Under the pieces are notes generated by a model. That model did not search any database, was not told where the DNA came from, and saw only the letters and a program-made list of their open reading frames with translations. Positions 7,453-14,160 of a stretch of 17,350 nt of DNA are shown here, piece by piece. Source of the DNA: DASSWB01 sp035705495. GTDB lineage: Bacteria > Bacteroidota > Bacteroidia > Flavobacteriales > Flavobacteriaceae. The translations under genes were made by a program, and so were the position numbers. The stretch spans positions 1 through 17,350 of the forward strand of contig DASSWB010000102.1 of the NCBI GenBank assembly GCA_035705495.1, given 5' to 3'. Each line of letters opens with the position of its first letter. Position 1 is the first letter of the stretch.

Positions 7453-8340
7453 TTAAGCCTTTTGCAGGATTCGTTGTTCTGCCTCGGAATTTATTTCTGC
7501 ACCCAACAAGATGATGAAGTTTGTGATGAACAGCCAAAATAAAAGTATTACAACCGCAGAAATAGATCCGTAGGTCGCATCGTAATTTCCAAAATTACTG
7601 ACGTAAAAGGAAAATCCGAGGGAACTGATAATCCACAATACTGTTGCGGTTATAGCTCCAGGTCTTACCCATTTTAAAGTGGCATGTTTTCGTACCGGAG
7701 CAAATTTATAAACAACTGAAAACCAGAAGAAAACTACAATCGCCAACACAATCCAAGAAAACCACTTCACCAGGAACAACAATGATTCTTGCATTCCAAG
7801 ATTGTCAGCAAACGTCGGAAGGCCTACTATAAAAGCCATGCATAAAAAGGCTATAATCATAGATCCCAAGGTGAAAAGAAGACCGATAAAATTCAGCTTA
7901 AAAAAACTTCTTTTTTGTTTGGTATTATAGGCAATATTGATTCCCATAAACAATGCTTTTATTCCTGCATTGGCACTCCATAAAACGAACAAAAAGCTTA
8001 GAATACTTGCCCATTCTAGTGTATCGTTTGGGGTTTCAGTGAGTTTTAAAATTCGTTCCTCTATAATTGAATAAGCTTTTGAAGGCAGTAGCCTTGCCAT
8101 TTCTTCCAATTGTTTGGCGACTTGAACAGGTTCCATGACCCACCCATAAACTGAAATAATGGAAATTAAAGTAGGGAAGATGGCCAAAAAGGTATAAAAG
8201 GAAACTCCGGCAGCAATAATGGTTAAGTTATCAGCGGCTATTTCATTTTTTACCTTTAATAAAATTTGCCACCATTCTTTAAACGAGATGTCTGATGGAG
8301 ATTTAGATTCTATCCTTTGATACTTTAGATTTTCTTCCAT
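7453..8340 (-). CDS. YihY/BrkB-family inner-membrane protein
   Basis: 295 residues from the ATG at 8340. The frame could be extended to an ATG at 8403, but those 21 codons are made by a terminator hairpin of the upstream gene, so the inner start is preferred. Seen: the family core AAGVSFYTFLAIFPTLISII, then LFVLWSANAGIKALFMGINIAYN, and four further hydrophobic segments ending with LLFWLFITNFIILLGAEIN. Six membrane segments are expected. The family was once called ribonuclease BN by mistake; its members are uncharacterised integral membrane proteins, possibly transporters. The gene is convergent with the DoxX gene, with 19 bases between the two stop codons. Its own promoter is not evident. Confidence 0.9.
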   Translation of the reverse strand: MEENLKYQRIESKSPSDISFKEWWQILLKVKNEIAADNLTIIAAGVSFYTFLAIFPTLISIISVYGWVMEPVQVAKQLEEMARLLPSKAYSIIEERILKLTETPNDTLEWASILSFLFVLWSANAGIKALFMGINIAYNTKQKRSFFKLNFIGLLFTLGSMIIAFLCMAFIVGLPTFADNLGMQESLLFLVKWFSWIVLAIVVFFWFSVVYKFAPVRKHATLKWVRPGAITATVLWIISSLGFSFYVSNFGNYDATYGSISAVVILLFWLFITNFIILLGAEINSEAEQRILQKA

Positions 8341-8359
8341 TTTTAAATTTTTCGCATTT

Positions 8360-8400
8360 AAAAAAGGAGCCGATTTAATTTCGTTAAACCGACTCCTTTT
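8360..8400 (-). terminator. Strong intrinsic terminator of the PRC-barrel unit
   Basis: On the minus strand AAAAGGAG (8400-8393) pairs with CTCCTTTT (8369-8362). Between them T-G wobble, CG/CG, G-T wobble and TTTAA/TTAAA continue the stem to a 5-base loop. As RNA this gives 17 consecutive pairs, two of them G-U, followed by six U. The plus-strand version has two mismatches, so the hairpin is built for minus-strand transcripts. It begins 23 bases after the PRC-barrel stop codon. Confidence 0.85.
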
Positions 8401-8423
8401 CATCCAAAATTAAAATCTCAATC

Positions 8424-8972
8424 TTATCCTTTGAAATGTCTGTCATCAAATTCGTTGCCCGTGTAGAATGAATCATCAGATCTATCGGCTGATGTTGCAT
8501 TCCTGTCGCGGCCTCTGTAATGGTCAATAACATAGATTTCGTAATCACGATCTATATCTTCACCTTTTCTGAAGCGGTTGGTTTTGGCAAACGTATCTTG
8601 CGTAATTTCATTTGTTAGTACACAATTGTTCTCTCTGTCAAGTCGGGCCATCCCAACGGGAACAATTACGTGGTTTTCACCATCACTGTTTATGAATTCG
8701 TGAACTCCTTCCCGCGCCGAATTTTGATAAGGATCGTGATCTGCCTCTATGATTGAATTATCAACTTCAACATCCAGATACACTACTCGTTCGCTATTTG
8801 GGTTTACCAGTAGGTTGTCCACTCTTCCAATTGTTCGTCGGTTTGCATCTTTCACTTCCCATCCCCGAACATCCGGATCTTCACTTGCCACCTTATAATC
8901 ATCCAATTCGTCCAGATAAAAAAGGTTTTTTCTTCCGGTATTCAAGTTTTCGTCTCTATGTCTTTCGTCCAT
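8424..8972 (-). CDS. PRC-barrel domain protein
   Basis: 182 residues from the ATG at 8972. An in-frame start at 9041 exists but would run through the 3' end of the preceding gene in another frame, and the 23 extra residues look like noise. Residues about 15-72 (LFYLDELDDYKVASEDPDV, GWEVKDANRRTIGRVDNLLV, VVYLDVEVD) form a PRC-barrel, the small beta domain known from the photosynthetic reaction-centre H subunit and from RimM. A second strand group (HVIVPVGMARLD) follows, and the C-terminus is charged and hydrophilic. Cytoplasmic, no signal peptide. PRC-barrel proteins of this size are often stress-associated but have no known enzyme activity. It starts 13 bases after the stop of the membrane-anchored protein upstream, so the two form one transcription unit. 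Confidence 0.85.
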   Translation of the reverse strand: MDERHRDENLNTGRKNLFYLDELDDYKVASEDPDVRGWEVKDANRRTIGRVDNLLVNPNSERVVYLDVEVDNSIIEADHDPYQNSAREGVHEFINSDGENHVIVPVGMARLDRENNCVLTNEITQDTFAKTNRFRKGEDIDRDYEIYVIDHYRGRDRNATSADRSDDSFYTGNEFDDRHFKG

Positions 8973-8985
8973 AATTTTATTTTTT

Positions 8986-9675
8986 TTATTGTTTTTGATT
9001 TGTATTCTCGCTGTTGTTTCCGTTTGTATTTGTAGCTCCATTTGTGTTTTGAGCCATAGCGTTGTCGTTCATTTTTTCCAAAACTTCAACAGCTTTATCA
9101 AAATACGCATTTACAGCATCTTTTTGGTTCAAGATGTTTTCGCCTTCTTTTAATGCTTCGGCTTTTTCTTTAAGACCTTTTACATCAACAGAAGTTTCAG
9201 CGTTGTTTTCTTTCTGAATTTTTTCAATTGAATTTGCAATTTGGACAAATGCAACTTTCAGACTATCTGCATGCTGCTCAGCGTATTTATCTTCGGTCAG
9301 GTTCTCCGAAATATCGTTTACCCTTTCCATTTCCCGATCAACTTCCACATTTGCTTCTTCCGCTTCGGCTTCAACAGCATCTGCCAATCTTTCAAGAGCA
9401 GTTTGGGTATAATTGTGGCTTAATCCCATCCTTTCTTCGGATTCTGTATCAACAAAAGCGACAAAAGTATTGATCTCATCGTTGTTGTCATCCAAGCTGT
9501 CGTTATTAGCATAGATATAATCCTCTTCAACTTGTTCTGTGTCTGTTACAGTTTCCATATCATCAGTATTGTCATCATTATCATTAAAGATGAGCCATAA
9601 TACTAATAGGACCGCTAACACCGCTAAAATCCACGGCCAAATCGGTTTTTTCTTTTCAATTTTAATTTCTGCCAT
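8986..9675 (-). CDS. Acidic single-pass membrane protein of unknown function
   Basis: 229 residues. A short basic N-terminus (MAEIKIEKKK) and one strong membrane segment (about 12-29, IWPWILAVLAVLLVLWLIF) without a cleavage site indicate an inner-membrane anchor with the bulk outside. Then come a very acidic Asp/Asn stretch (NDNDDNTDDMETVTDTEQVEE), a predicted helical, coiled-coil-prone region about 90-200 rich in Glu, Ala and Lys, and a low-complexity tail of Asn, Thr and Gly. No enzyme motif was found. The acidic linker and helical body suggest a periplasmic scaffold or spacer. Translationally close to the PRC-barrel gene, so a shared envelope or stress role is likely, but this is inference. 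Confidence 0.82.
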   Translation of the reverse strand: MAEIKIEKKKPIWPWILAVLAVLLVLWLIFNDNDDNTDDMETVTDTEQVEEDYIYANNDSLDDNNDEINTFVAFVDTESEERMGLSHNYTQTALERLADAVEAEAEEANVEVDREMERVNDISENLTEDKYAEQHADSLKVAFVQIANSIEKIQKENNAETSVDVKGLKEKAEALKEGENILNQKDAVNAYFDKAVEVLEKMNDNAMAQNTNGATNTNGNNSENTNQKQ

Positions 9676-9993
9676 TTTTTGGTTTTTTGTTATTAATAAT
9701 ACTCACTGAAATTGCTCCATTTTTTCGAGCAACCATTTGAAATTAAGTAAATTATGAAGGGTTGGCTATTAAACTATTGTTAATTAATAAAATTATAAGG
9801 AATGACGAAAACGATGCTTTTAACCCAGCTTCCGATGCACAAGGGGAGGAACTGAATCTGATATTTTTCTTAAATAAAAAATTAAGAAAACCTTATTTTT
9901 TCCGCAGAAAAACAATGGTTCGTGGAGGGTCAAATGGGAAGGATAGTGACGGTATCTGTCTAAATTTGAAATTTAAGTCGGACATAGCCCTAT
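9676..9993. other. 318-base stretch without a recognised gene
   Basis: It lies between two minus-strand genes and holds the leader of the acidic membrane protein. An open frame at 9762-10034 on the plus strand starts with TTG, has an unpatterned translation and overlaps the DUF456 gene, so it is not called. Short AT palindromes are present: TTATTAATAA at 9690-9699 and TAAATTT-G-AAATTTA at 9961-9975. A weak hairpin at 9877-9901 may end the operon upstream. No TAnnTTTG promoter pointing at the minus-strand gene was found. Confidence 0.5.
9877..9901 (-). terminator. possible weak terminator after the DUF456 operon
   Basis: On the minus strand an A-run with TAAG pairs with CTTA and a T-run across a short loop, with one mismatch, and ends in TTTTTTATTT. 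The stem has only one G-C pair, and it is about 90 bases after the DUF456 stop codon, so support is limited. Confidence 0.3.
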
Positions 9994-10488
9994 TTAAAAC
10001 AGGATATCCCGAAAATCCCAGATTTTGTAGATAAAAATCCCAAATATGATAAGCGTGAAAACGAGTTCAATAAACGTGGAAGCCAGAAATCCGATGAACG
10101 AACCGAAGGCGGCTCGCAAGGCAGTTTTAGAATTACTTTGGTATAACATTTCACCAATAAAGGCACCAATAAAAGATCCGATTAGAACGCCAAAAGGAAT
10201 GGGGACAACCAATCCGACGAACAAACCGATAAATGTTCCTGCCATTCCCCATTTGCTTCCCCCATATTTTTTGGTTCCGTAGGCGGGGATTATATATTGA
10301 AGCAACATAATAATTGCGGTCAAAATAAAGGTAATAATGAGAAGCGTGTAATTAAAGGGAATGCTGGTGAAATGTAAAATTAAGAGTCCGCACCAGCTCA
10401 AAGGAGCGCCGGGTATTACGGGAATAATGCTCCCAATAATCCCTGCAAATATAAAAACCGCCGCTAAAACAATTAATAATACATCCAT
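9994..10488 (-). CDS. DUF456-family membrane protein
   Basis: 164 residues, almost wholly hydrophobic. Seen: GIIGSIIPVIPGAPLSWCGLLILHF at the start, the glycine-rich hairpin GGSKWGMAGTFIGLFVGLV, PIPFGVLIGSFIGAFIGEM, and LRAAFGSFIGFLASTFIELVF. These are the pattern of DUF456, a family of small inner-membrane proteins with about five segments and no known function. Its ATG overlaps the last base of the receiver stop codon (TAATG), so translation is coupled and it belongs to the sensor/receiver operon. That linkage is unusual enough to suggest that the DUF456 protein is an output or a sensing partner, though it may be a passenger. Confidence 0.9.
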   Translation of the reverse strand: MDVLLIVLAAVFIFAGIIGSIIPVIPGAPLSWCGLLILHFTSIPFNYTLLIITFILTAIIMLLQYIIPAYGTKKYGGSKWGMAGTFIGLFVGLVVPIPFGVLIGSFIGAFIGEMLYQSNSKTALRAAFGSFIGFLASTFIELVFTLIIFGIFIYKIWDFRDILF

Positions 10489-10889
10489 TAATCCAAAGGT
10501 ATTTCCCTTTTTAGTTTTTCAAATAATTTGTCGCACCAGTTCCCACTAAGAGGTTTTTCAATATAATCGATTACTCGGGGAAAAGAAAAAGCTCTTCTTT
10601 TATCTTCGGAGTTAATCGATGAGGTTACGATGACCACAAAAACGTTATCCAATGCTTTACCGTTGGTCATATTTTCCAGAAATTCCCATCCGTTCATTTC
10701 CGGCATGTTCAAATCGAGCATAATGAGATAGGAGGTTTTCTTGTTATAATCATTTTTTAAATACGTAAAAACTTCCCTTCCGCTCGTGAAAGTTAGAGGT
10801 TGCGACTGAATAATGCTATTGTTTATCAAGATTTTATGAATAAACAAAATCATTTTATCATCATCAACCAAAAGCACTTGTAAATTCAT
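10488..10889 (-). CDS. Single-domain response regulator coupled to an ATPase-less PAS sensor
   Basis: 133 residues, receiver only. Seen: Asp9-Asp10-Asp11 acidic pocket, phospho-acceptor Asp59 in LIMLDLNMPEMNGWEF, Thr89 switch residue in VIVTSSIN, and Lys112 in IEKPL. All catalytic residues are kept. This type, with the LDLNMPEMNGWEFL stretch and a long insert before it, is the flavobacterial and cyanobacterial Rcp1/CheY-like class. It starts one base after the stop codon of the PAS sensor (TAG-A-ATG) and ends overlapping DUF456, so the three are made together. Because the sensor lacks an ATPase domain, the phosphate donor must be another kinase or a small phospho-donor. Confidence 0.93.
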   Translation of the reverse strand: MNLQVLLVDDDKMILFIHKILINNSIIQSQPLTFTSGREVFTYLKNDYNKKTSYLIMLDLNMPEMNGWEFLENMTNGKALDNVFVVIVTSSINSEDKRRAFSFPRVIDYIEKPLSGNWCDKLFEKLKREIPLD

Positions 10890-10890
10890 T

Positions 10891-12990
10891 CTAATTCCTG
10901 ACTTTTTCAGCTTTTCTTACTATGGCCCTGGTAACCTGATCCAATTCCATTGCAGAGGTTTTTAAAAATTCCAATGCTTTTTCCTTTTGATCTGCATCAT
11001 TGGTGGTTTCAAGGATTTCAATTAAACCCAATATTTTTGCCACTGGAGCGCGAACCACATGAGATTGCATCCAGGTAATTTCGGCCAGTTTCTGATTTTT
11101 TTCTTCTATTTCAAGAGATTTTTTATGGTTTTCTGTGATATCCAACATGGCACCCACAATTTTTTTTGGTGTTCCATCGCTGTTTCGGATTACATATCCG
11201 CGATCTAAAACGTGTGAAATTTCACCAGTTTGCTTGATGAATTTGTATTTTTCAAACCAAAAATTTTCTTGCTTGCTTTCTATGGCATTTTTAAAAGAAA
11301 GAAAAACACGCTTCCGGTCTTCCGGATGTATTTTTTCTCCCCATTCTGCCAATTGTTCTTTATAATCTGGCGGATTGTAACCGTAGTGCCGGTTAATTCC
11401 CTCACTCCACGATATTTCTTCGGTTGAAATATCAAAAGCCCAAACGGTTTCATTCGTGGCCTTTAGGGAATAAAGGAACTTTTCCTTGCTGAGGCGCAAT
11501 TCTTCGTTAATAAGCCTAAATTGCTCATCTGTTTTTTGTTTTTCGGTGCCGTCCCTTGCAATGGCAAACATTAAATTTTGTTCTTCATTCCAGTAACCCG
11601 ACCACATTAAAGGAATGATTTTTCCATTTTTTCCGACATATCGGTTCTCAAAATTGGTCACTTTTTTACCGTGAATAATAGTTTTGGCGGTCAAAACGGT
11701 GTAATCAATATCTTCTTCATAAACAAAATCGATCAGTTTCTTGCCTTCCATTTCTTTGGGTGAATATCCCAGAATGGCTTCCGAAGCTTTACTAACGGAA
11801 ACAAAACTTCCATATTTGTCAATGGTGGAAATTATATCCAAAGAAGAATCCATGATGTTTTGAAGTTTTTGAGCCATTTCTATCTGCTCCGTAACAATTC
11901 GGGAGTTGACCACAATCCCATTAATATTGGGTTCATTCAGTAAATTGGTTGCAATGGTTTCTATCCACTGCCATTGTCCGTTTCCATCCTTATACCTGAA
12001 TGGAAGCACACGCGTACGTTTTTGTTTTTTAGCGTTTACAAGCGCCTTTTCAACCTTTGTCAAATCTTCTGGATGAATAAATCCCAACGCGTTTTTCCCC
12101 ATTAAATTTTCCGCGGAATGTTTTAAAACAGTTTCCGCTGTAGGGCTCACATAGACGTAATTTCCGCTTTCATCAATAATACTCATGATGTCCGAAGCTT
12201 CTTGTATAAGGGATTTGAATCGTTTTTCACTTTTATCCAGCTCTTGTATTGCTACGTTTCGCGGGGTAATATCGGTAATTAAAATACTGCTGTACAATAC
12301 GTGATCTTCTCCTTCAAAAAGTGAGGAAGAGAAGGAACAGATAAGGTTTTCTCCCAATTTTGTTCGGACTTTCAACGTACCGACGGTTCTTTTTTTCTTT
12401 AAGCGTTCTTCTAGATTTTTATGAAATTCCGGATCGGTGTGATCTATGAAAAGCCGACGTCCCTTTGAGAGGATTTCTTCTTTGGAATATCCAAAAAGAT
12501 TTAATGCGGTTTGATTGCATTCCAAAATGGAACCATCTGGTTTTGTAATTAATATCGCCGCCAACGGATTGTCAAAAAGCGCTTTGTAACTTAAATCAAC
12601 GTTCAATTTCTTCTTTGATTCCAACGGCACAGAGGTAAGTTCTGATTTTTCCAAAACAGAAATAATGCTTCGTGACAAATGAGATGGTTTTTCTGAAATG
12701 GAAACAAAAGGAATGAGCGGATATTTACTCCGAATTTGTTCGGTTGTTTCTTCGGAAAGTTCAGGAATAAAAATAATTTCAGGATAGAAATTCCTGATTC
12801 CCAATATTTGCGATACAGAATATTTCTGGGTACGTTTTTTCGAAAATCCTAGCGAAACAAGTTGTTTAATAAAAGCTTCAGGAATTTCTTCCTTAAATGT
12901 GACAACCGCGCACGCGAGCGTCTTAAATAAAGGTTTCGCAGATGATTTGGTTGGGTTTAAACTTTTGTTGCTTGCCAGTGATTTTCCCAA
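10891..12990 (-). CDS. Multi-PAS sensor ending in a bare histidine-box helix pair (no ATPase domain)
   Basis: 699 residues, soluble. Residues about 22-116 look like a degenerate receiver fold: strand LACAVVTF, helix, YPEIIFIPELSEE where an active receiver would have the phospho-Asp (here no Asp), and PFVSISEKP. Four PAS domains follow, about 135-250, 256-375, 377-490 and 500-625. The end (636-699) is a HisKA-like helix hairpin with QSHVVRAPVAKILGLIEIL (His644), but the acidic residue that normally follows the His is Val, and the protein stops at the second helix with no N, G1 or G2 box. The next gene begins one base later, so this is not a truncation by frameshift. It should sense a signal and contact the receiver, possibly as a phosphatase, a phosphate relay or a scaffold. 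Start codon is TTG, as no ATG or GTG occurs in frame before the conserved part. Confidence 0.88.
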   Translation of the reverse strand: MGKSLASNKSLNPTKSSAKPLFKTLACAVVTFKEEIPEAFIKQLVSLGFSKKRTQKYSVSQILGIRNFYPEIIFIPELSEETTEQIRSKYPLIPFVSISEKPSHLSRSIISVLEKSELTSVPLESKKKLNVDLSYKALFDNPLAAILITKPDGSILECNQTALNLFGYSKEEILSKGRRLFIDHTDPEFHKNLEERLKKKRTVGTLKVRTKLGENLICSFSSSLFEGEDHVLYSSILITDITPRNVAIQELDKSEKRFKSLIQEASDIMSIIDESGNYVYVSPTAETVLKHSAENLMGKNALGFIHPEDLTKVEKALVNAKKQKRTRVLPFRYKDGNGQWQWIETIATNLLNEPNINGIVVNSRIVTEQIEMAQKLQNIMDSSLDIISTIDKYGSFVSVSKASEAILGYSPKEMEGKKLIDFVYEEDIDYTVLTAKTIIHGKKVTNFENRYVGKNGKIIPLMWSGYWNEEQNLMFAIARDGTEKQKTDEQFRLINEELRLSKEKFLYSLKATNETVWAFDISTEEISWSEGINRHYGYNPPDYKEQLAEWGEKIHPEDRKRVFLSFKNAIESKQENFWFEKYKFIKQTGEISHVLDRGYVIRNSDGTPKKIVGAMLDITENHKKSLEIEEKNQKLAEITWMQSHVVRAPVAKILGLIEILETTNDADQKEKALEFLKTSAMELDQVTRAIVRKAEKVRN

Positions 12991-13043
12991 AATTAATACA
13001 AATTGAATTTGACTATTGTAGTAGTCGCCTTTTTAAAGCGGGC

Positions 13044-13071
13044 TAAATATAACCAAATAAATTGCATCCAA
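13044..13071 (-). promoter_or_regulatory. candidate promoter for the PAS sensor operon
   Basis: On the minus strand TTG (13071-13069), 17 bases, then TATATTTA (13051-13044), one mismatch from TAnnTTTG. The start of transcription would be near 13038 and leave a leader of about 48 bases before the TTG start codon at 12990. A perfect TAATTTTG at 12995-12988 overlaps the start codon itself and is therefore not preferred. Confidence 0.35.
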
Positions 13072-13209
13072 AAGGATTAATTTTATAACGCGTTTAACAC
13101 GTCGTTAACATTTCTTTAAGAAAAGTATGGAATTTGGACTTCTGCAATCCCTTGAAAAACCCCTTGGATGAAGTAAAATAATAGCTATTTTATTTCCTAT
13201 TTTTGAGGA

Positions 13210-13686
13210 ATGAAAAAATGCGGGCTTTTAATACTGATTTTTTTTGCGTTTTCCTGCGACGATTTAAGGGTCAAGCCCCTGTCGTCTGACGAAATATTCA
13301 AAGAAGAAGCAGATCGCATTAATTGGAAAGTGATAGATGCTTATCCGGCCTTCGAAGAATGTACAAACATCCTTGATAAAACTGAAGCCAAAACTTGTTT
13401 CGAAACCAAGATCGTCACTCTGATCAATACCGATTTTGCACAAAATCAAATTGAAGTCACCGAGAATATAAATGATACGGTTTACCTTTTTTTGAAAGTC
13501 GACGAATCCGGACAACCCTTGATTGAATCGGTTCAAATAGATTCCCTCGTGACAAATCAATTGCCGCAAATAGAGCAGTGGCTGCAAAACAGCGTAGATT
13601 CTCTTCCAAAAATCCATCCCGCGACAAAAAGGGGAATTCCCGTTACTACAATTTTCAAAATTCCTATTATAGTTATCTCGGAATAG
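13210..13686 (+). CDS. Lipoprotein with a TonB C-terminal-like domain
   Basis: 158 residues. A short signal ends in FFAFSC (Cys16) followed by Asp-Asp, a lipobox of the relaxed Bacteroidota type; the acidic residues after the Cys might favour surface export. The rest, about 42-157, parallels the C-terminal domain of the M56 peptidase two genes downstream: AYPAFEEC..AKTC.xxxKI here against IYPGCE..AKDC.xxxKI there, then a strand pair with LKVDESGQPLIESVQI, and TTIFKIPIIV at the end. Both have the two-cysteine, TonB C-terminal-like pattern common in flavobacteria. Usual partners are unknown; it may bind peptidoglycan or an outer-membrane protein, or act as ligand or decoy for the M56 sensor. 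It precedes the BlaI/M56 pair by 108 bases containing their operator. Confidence 0.85.
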   Translation: MKKCGLLILIFFAFSCDDLRVKPLSSDEIFKEEADRINWKVIDAYPAFEECTNILDKTEAKTCFETKIVTLINTDFAQNQIEVTENINDTVYLFLKVDESGQPLIESVQIDSLVTNQLPQIEQWLQNSVDSLPKIHPATKRGIPVTTIFKIPIIVISE

Positions 13687-13725
13687 TTCTGCCGAATTTA
13701 ATTCTGGAGAAAGTTTTTATTTTTT

Positions 13726-13760
13726 AACTAAATAATTAGTTTAAACTAAACTTTTAGTTT
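13726..13760. promoter_or_regulatory. Array of TTAGTTT/AAACTAA palindromes, probable BlaI-type operator
   Basis: Three overlapping inverted repeats: AACTAA-N4-TTAGTT (13726-13741), the perfect palindrome TTAGTTTAAACTAA (13736-13749), and AAACTAAA-CT-TTTAGTTT (13743-13760), eight-base arms with a 2-base gap. The array ends on the probable -7 element TATATTAG (13760-13767, one mismatch from TAnnTTTG), about 35 bases before the BlaI-like ATG. A repressor bound here would block the promoter. BlaI/MecI proteins are dimers that bind such symmetrical sites, so autoregulation is likely. Confidence 0.65.
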
Positions 13761-13794
13761 ATATTAGCTGAATAAAATCAGTAGAAAGAAAAAA

Positions 13795-14160
13795 ATGAAA
13801 CAGTTGACCAAAGCGGAAGAGGAAATTATGCAGGTTCTTTGGAATTTAAAAAAGACCAATGTGGCAGAAATTATTGAAAATCTCCCAGAACCTAAACCGG
13901 CCTACAATACGGTTTCGACCATTGTTAGAATATTGGAAAGCAAGGGTTTTGTAGATCATGAAAAACAGGGAAAAGGGTATTTGTATTTTCCAATCATGCA
14001 AAAAGAGACCTACAGCAACCAGAGCATGAACAAATTGATGAACAATTATTTTAACGGTTCGTTTAAAAGCATGGTTTCTTTCTTTATGAAAAACAACGAT
14101 CTGGATACCAAGGAACTCGAGGCAATTCTGAAAGAAATCAACAAAAAAGACTCGTTATGA
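13795..14160 (+). CDS. BlaI/MecI/CopY-family transcriptional repressor
   Basis: 121 residues, normal length for the family. The N-terminal winged helix is clear: LTKAEEEIMQVLWNLKKTNVAEIIENL, then AYNTVSTIVRILESKGFVDHEKQGKGYLYFP. The C-terminal helical part (about 80-121) is the dimerisation region that BlaR1-type peptidases cut. It is preceded by a multiple palindrome at 13726-13760 that is probably its own operator. The stop codon TGA overlaps the ATG of the M56 peptidase (ATGA), the standard repressor/sensor arrangement. No beta-lactamase gene lies in the window, so the regulated response may be something else. Confidence 0.94.
   Translation: MKQLTKAEEEIMQVLWNLKKTNVAEIIENLPEPKPAYNTVSTIVRILESKGFVDHEKQGKGYLYFPIMQKETYSNQSMNKLMNNYFNGSFKSMVSFFMKNNDLDTKELEAILKEINKKDSL

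Noticed and set aside
8405..8412. TAATTTTG on the minus strand as promoter of the YihY gene
   Set aside because: No TTG at a suitable distance upstream, and transcription from it would run straight into the terminator hairpin at 8400-8360.
9961..9968. TAAATTTG as a plus-strand promoter
   Set aside because: No plus-strand gene follows, and the match is part of an AT palindrome likely to arise by chance.
9762..10034. 90-residue plus-strand frame in the gene-poor stretch
   Set aside because: Starts with TTG, shows no domain, and its 3' end overlaps the well-supported DUF456 gene in antisense.
10891..12990. The missing ATPase domain as a frameshift or pseudogene
   Set aside because: The receiver gene starts one base after the stop, leaving no room for a lost domain, and the helix pair reaches a natural end.
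13198..13205. TATTTTTG as promoter of the lipoprotein gene
   Set aside because: It ends 5 bases before the ATG, so the transcript would begin at or after the start codon, and no TTG lies at the proper distance upstream.
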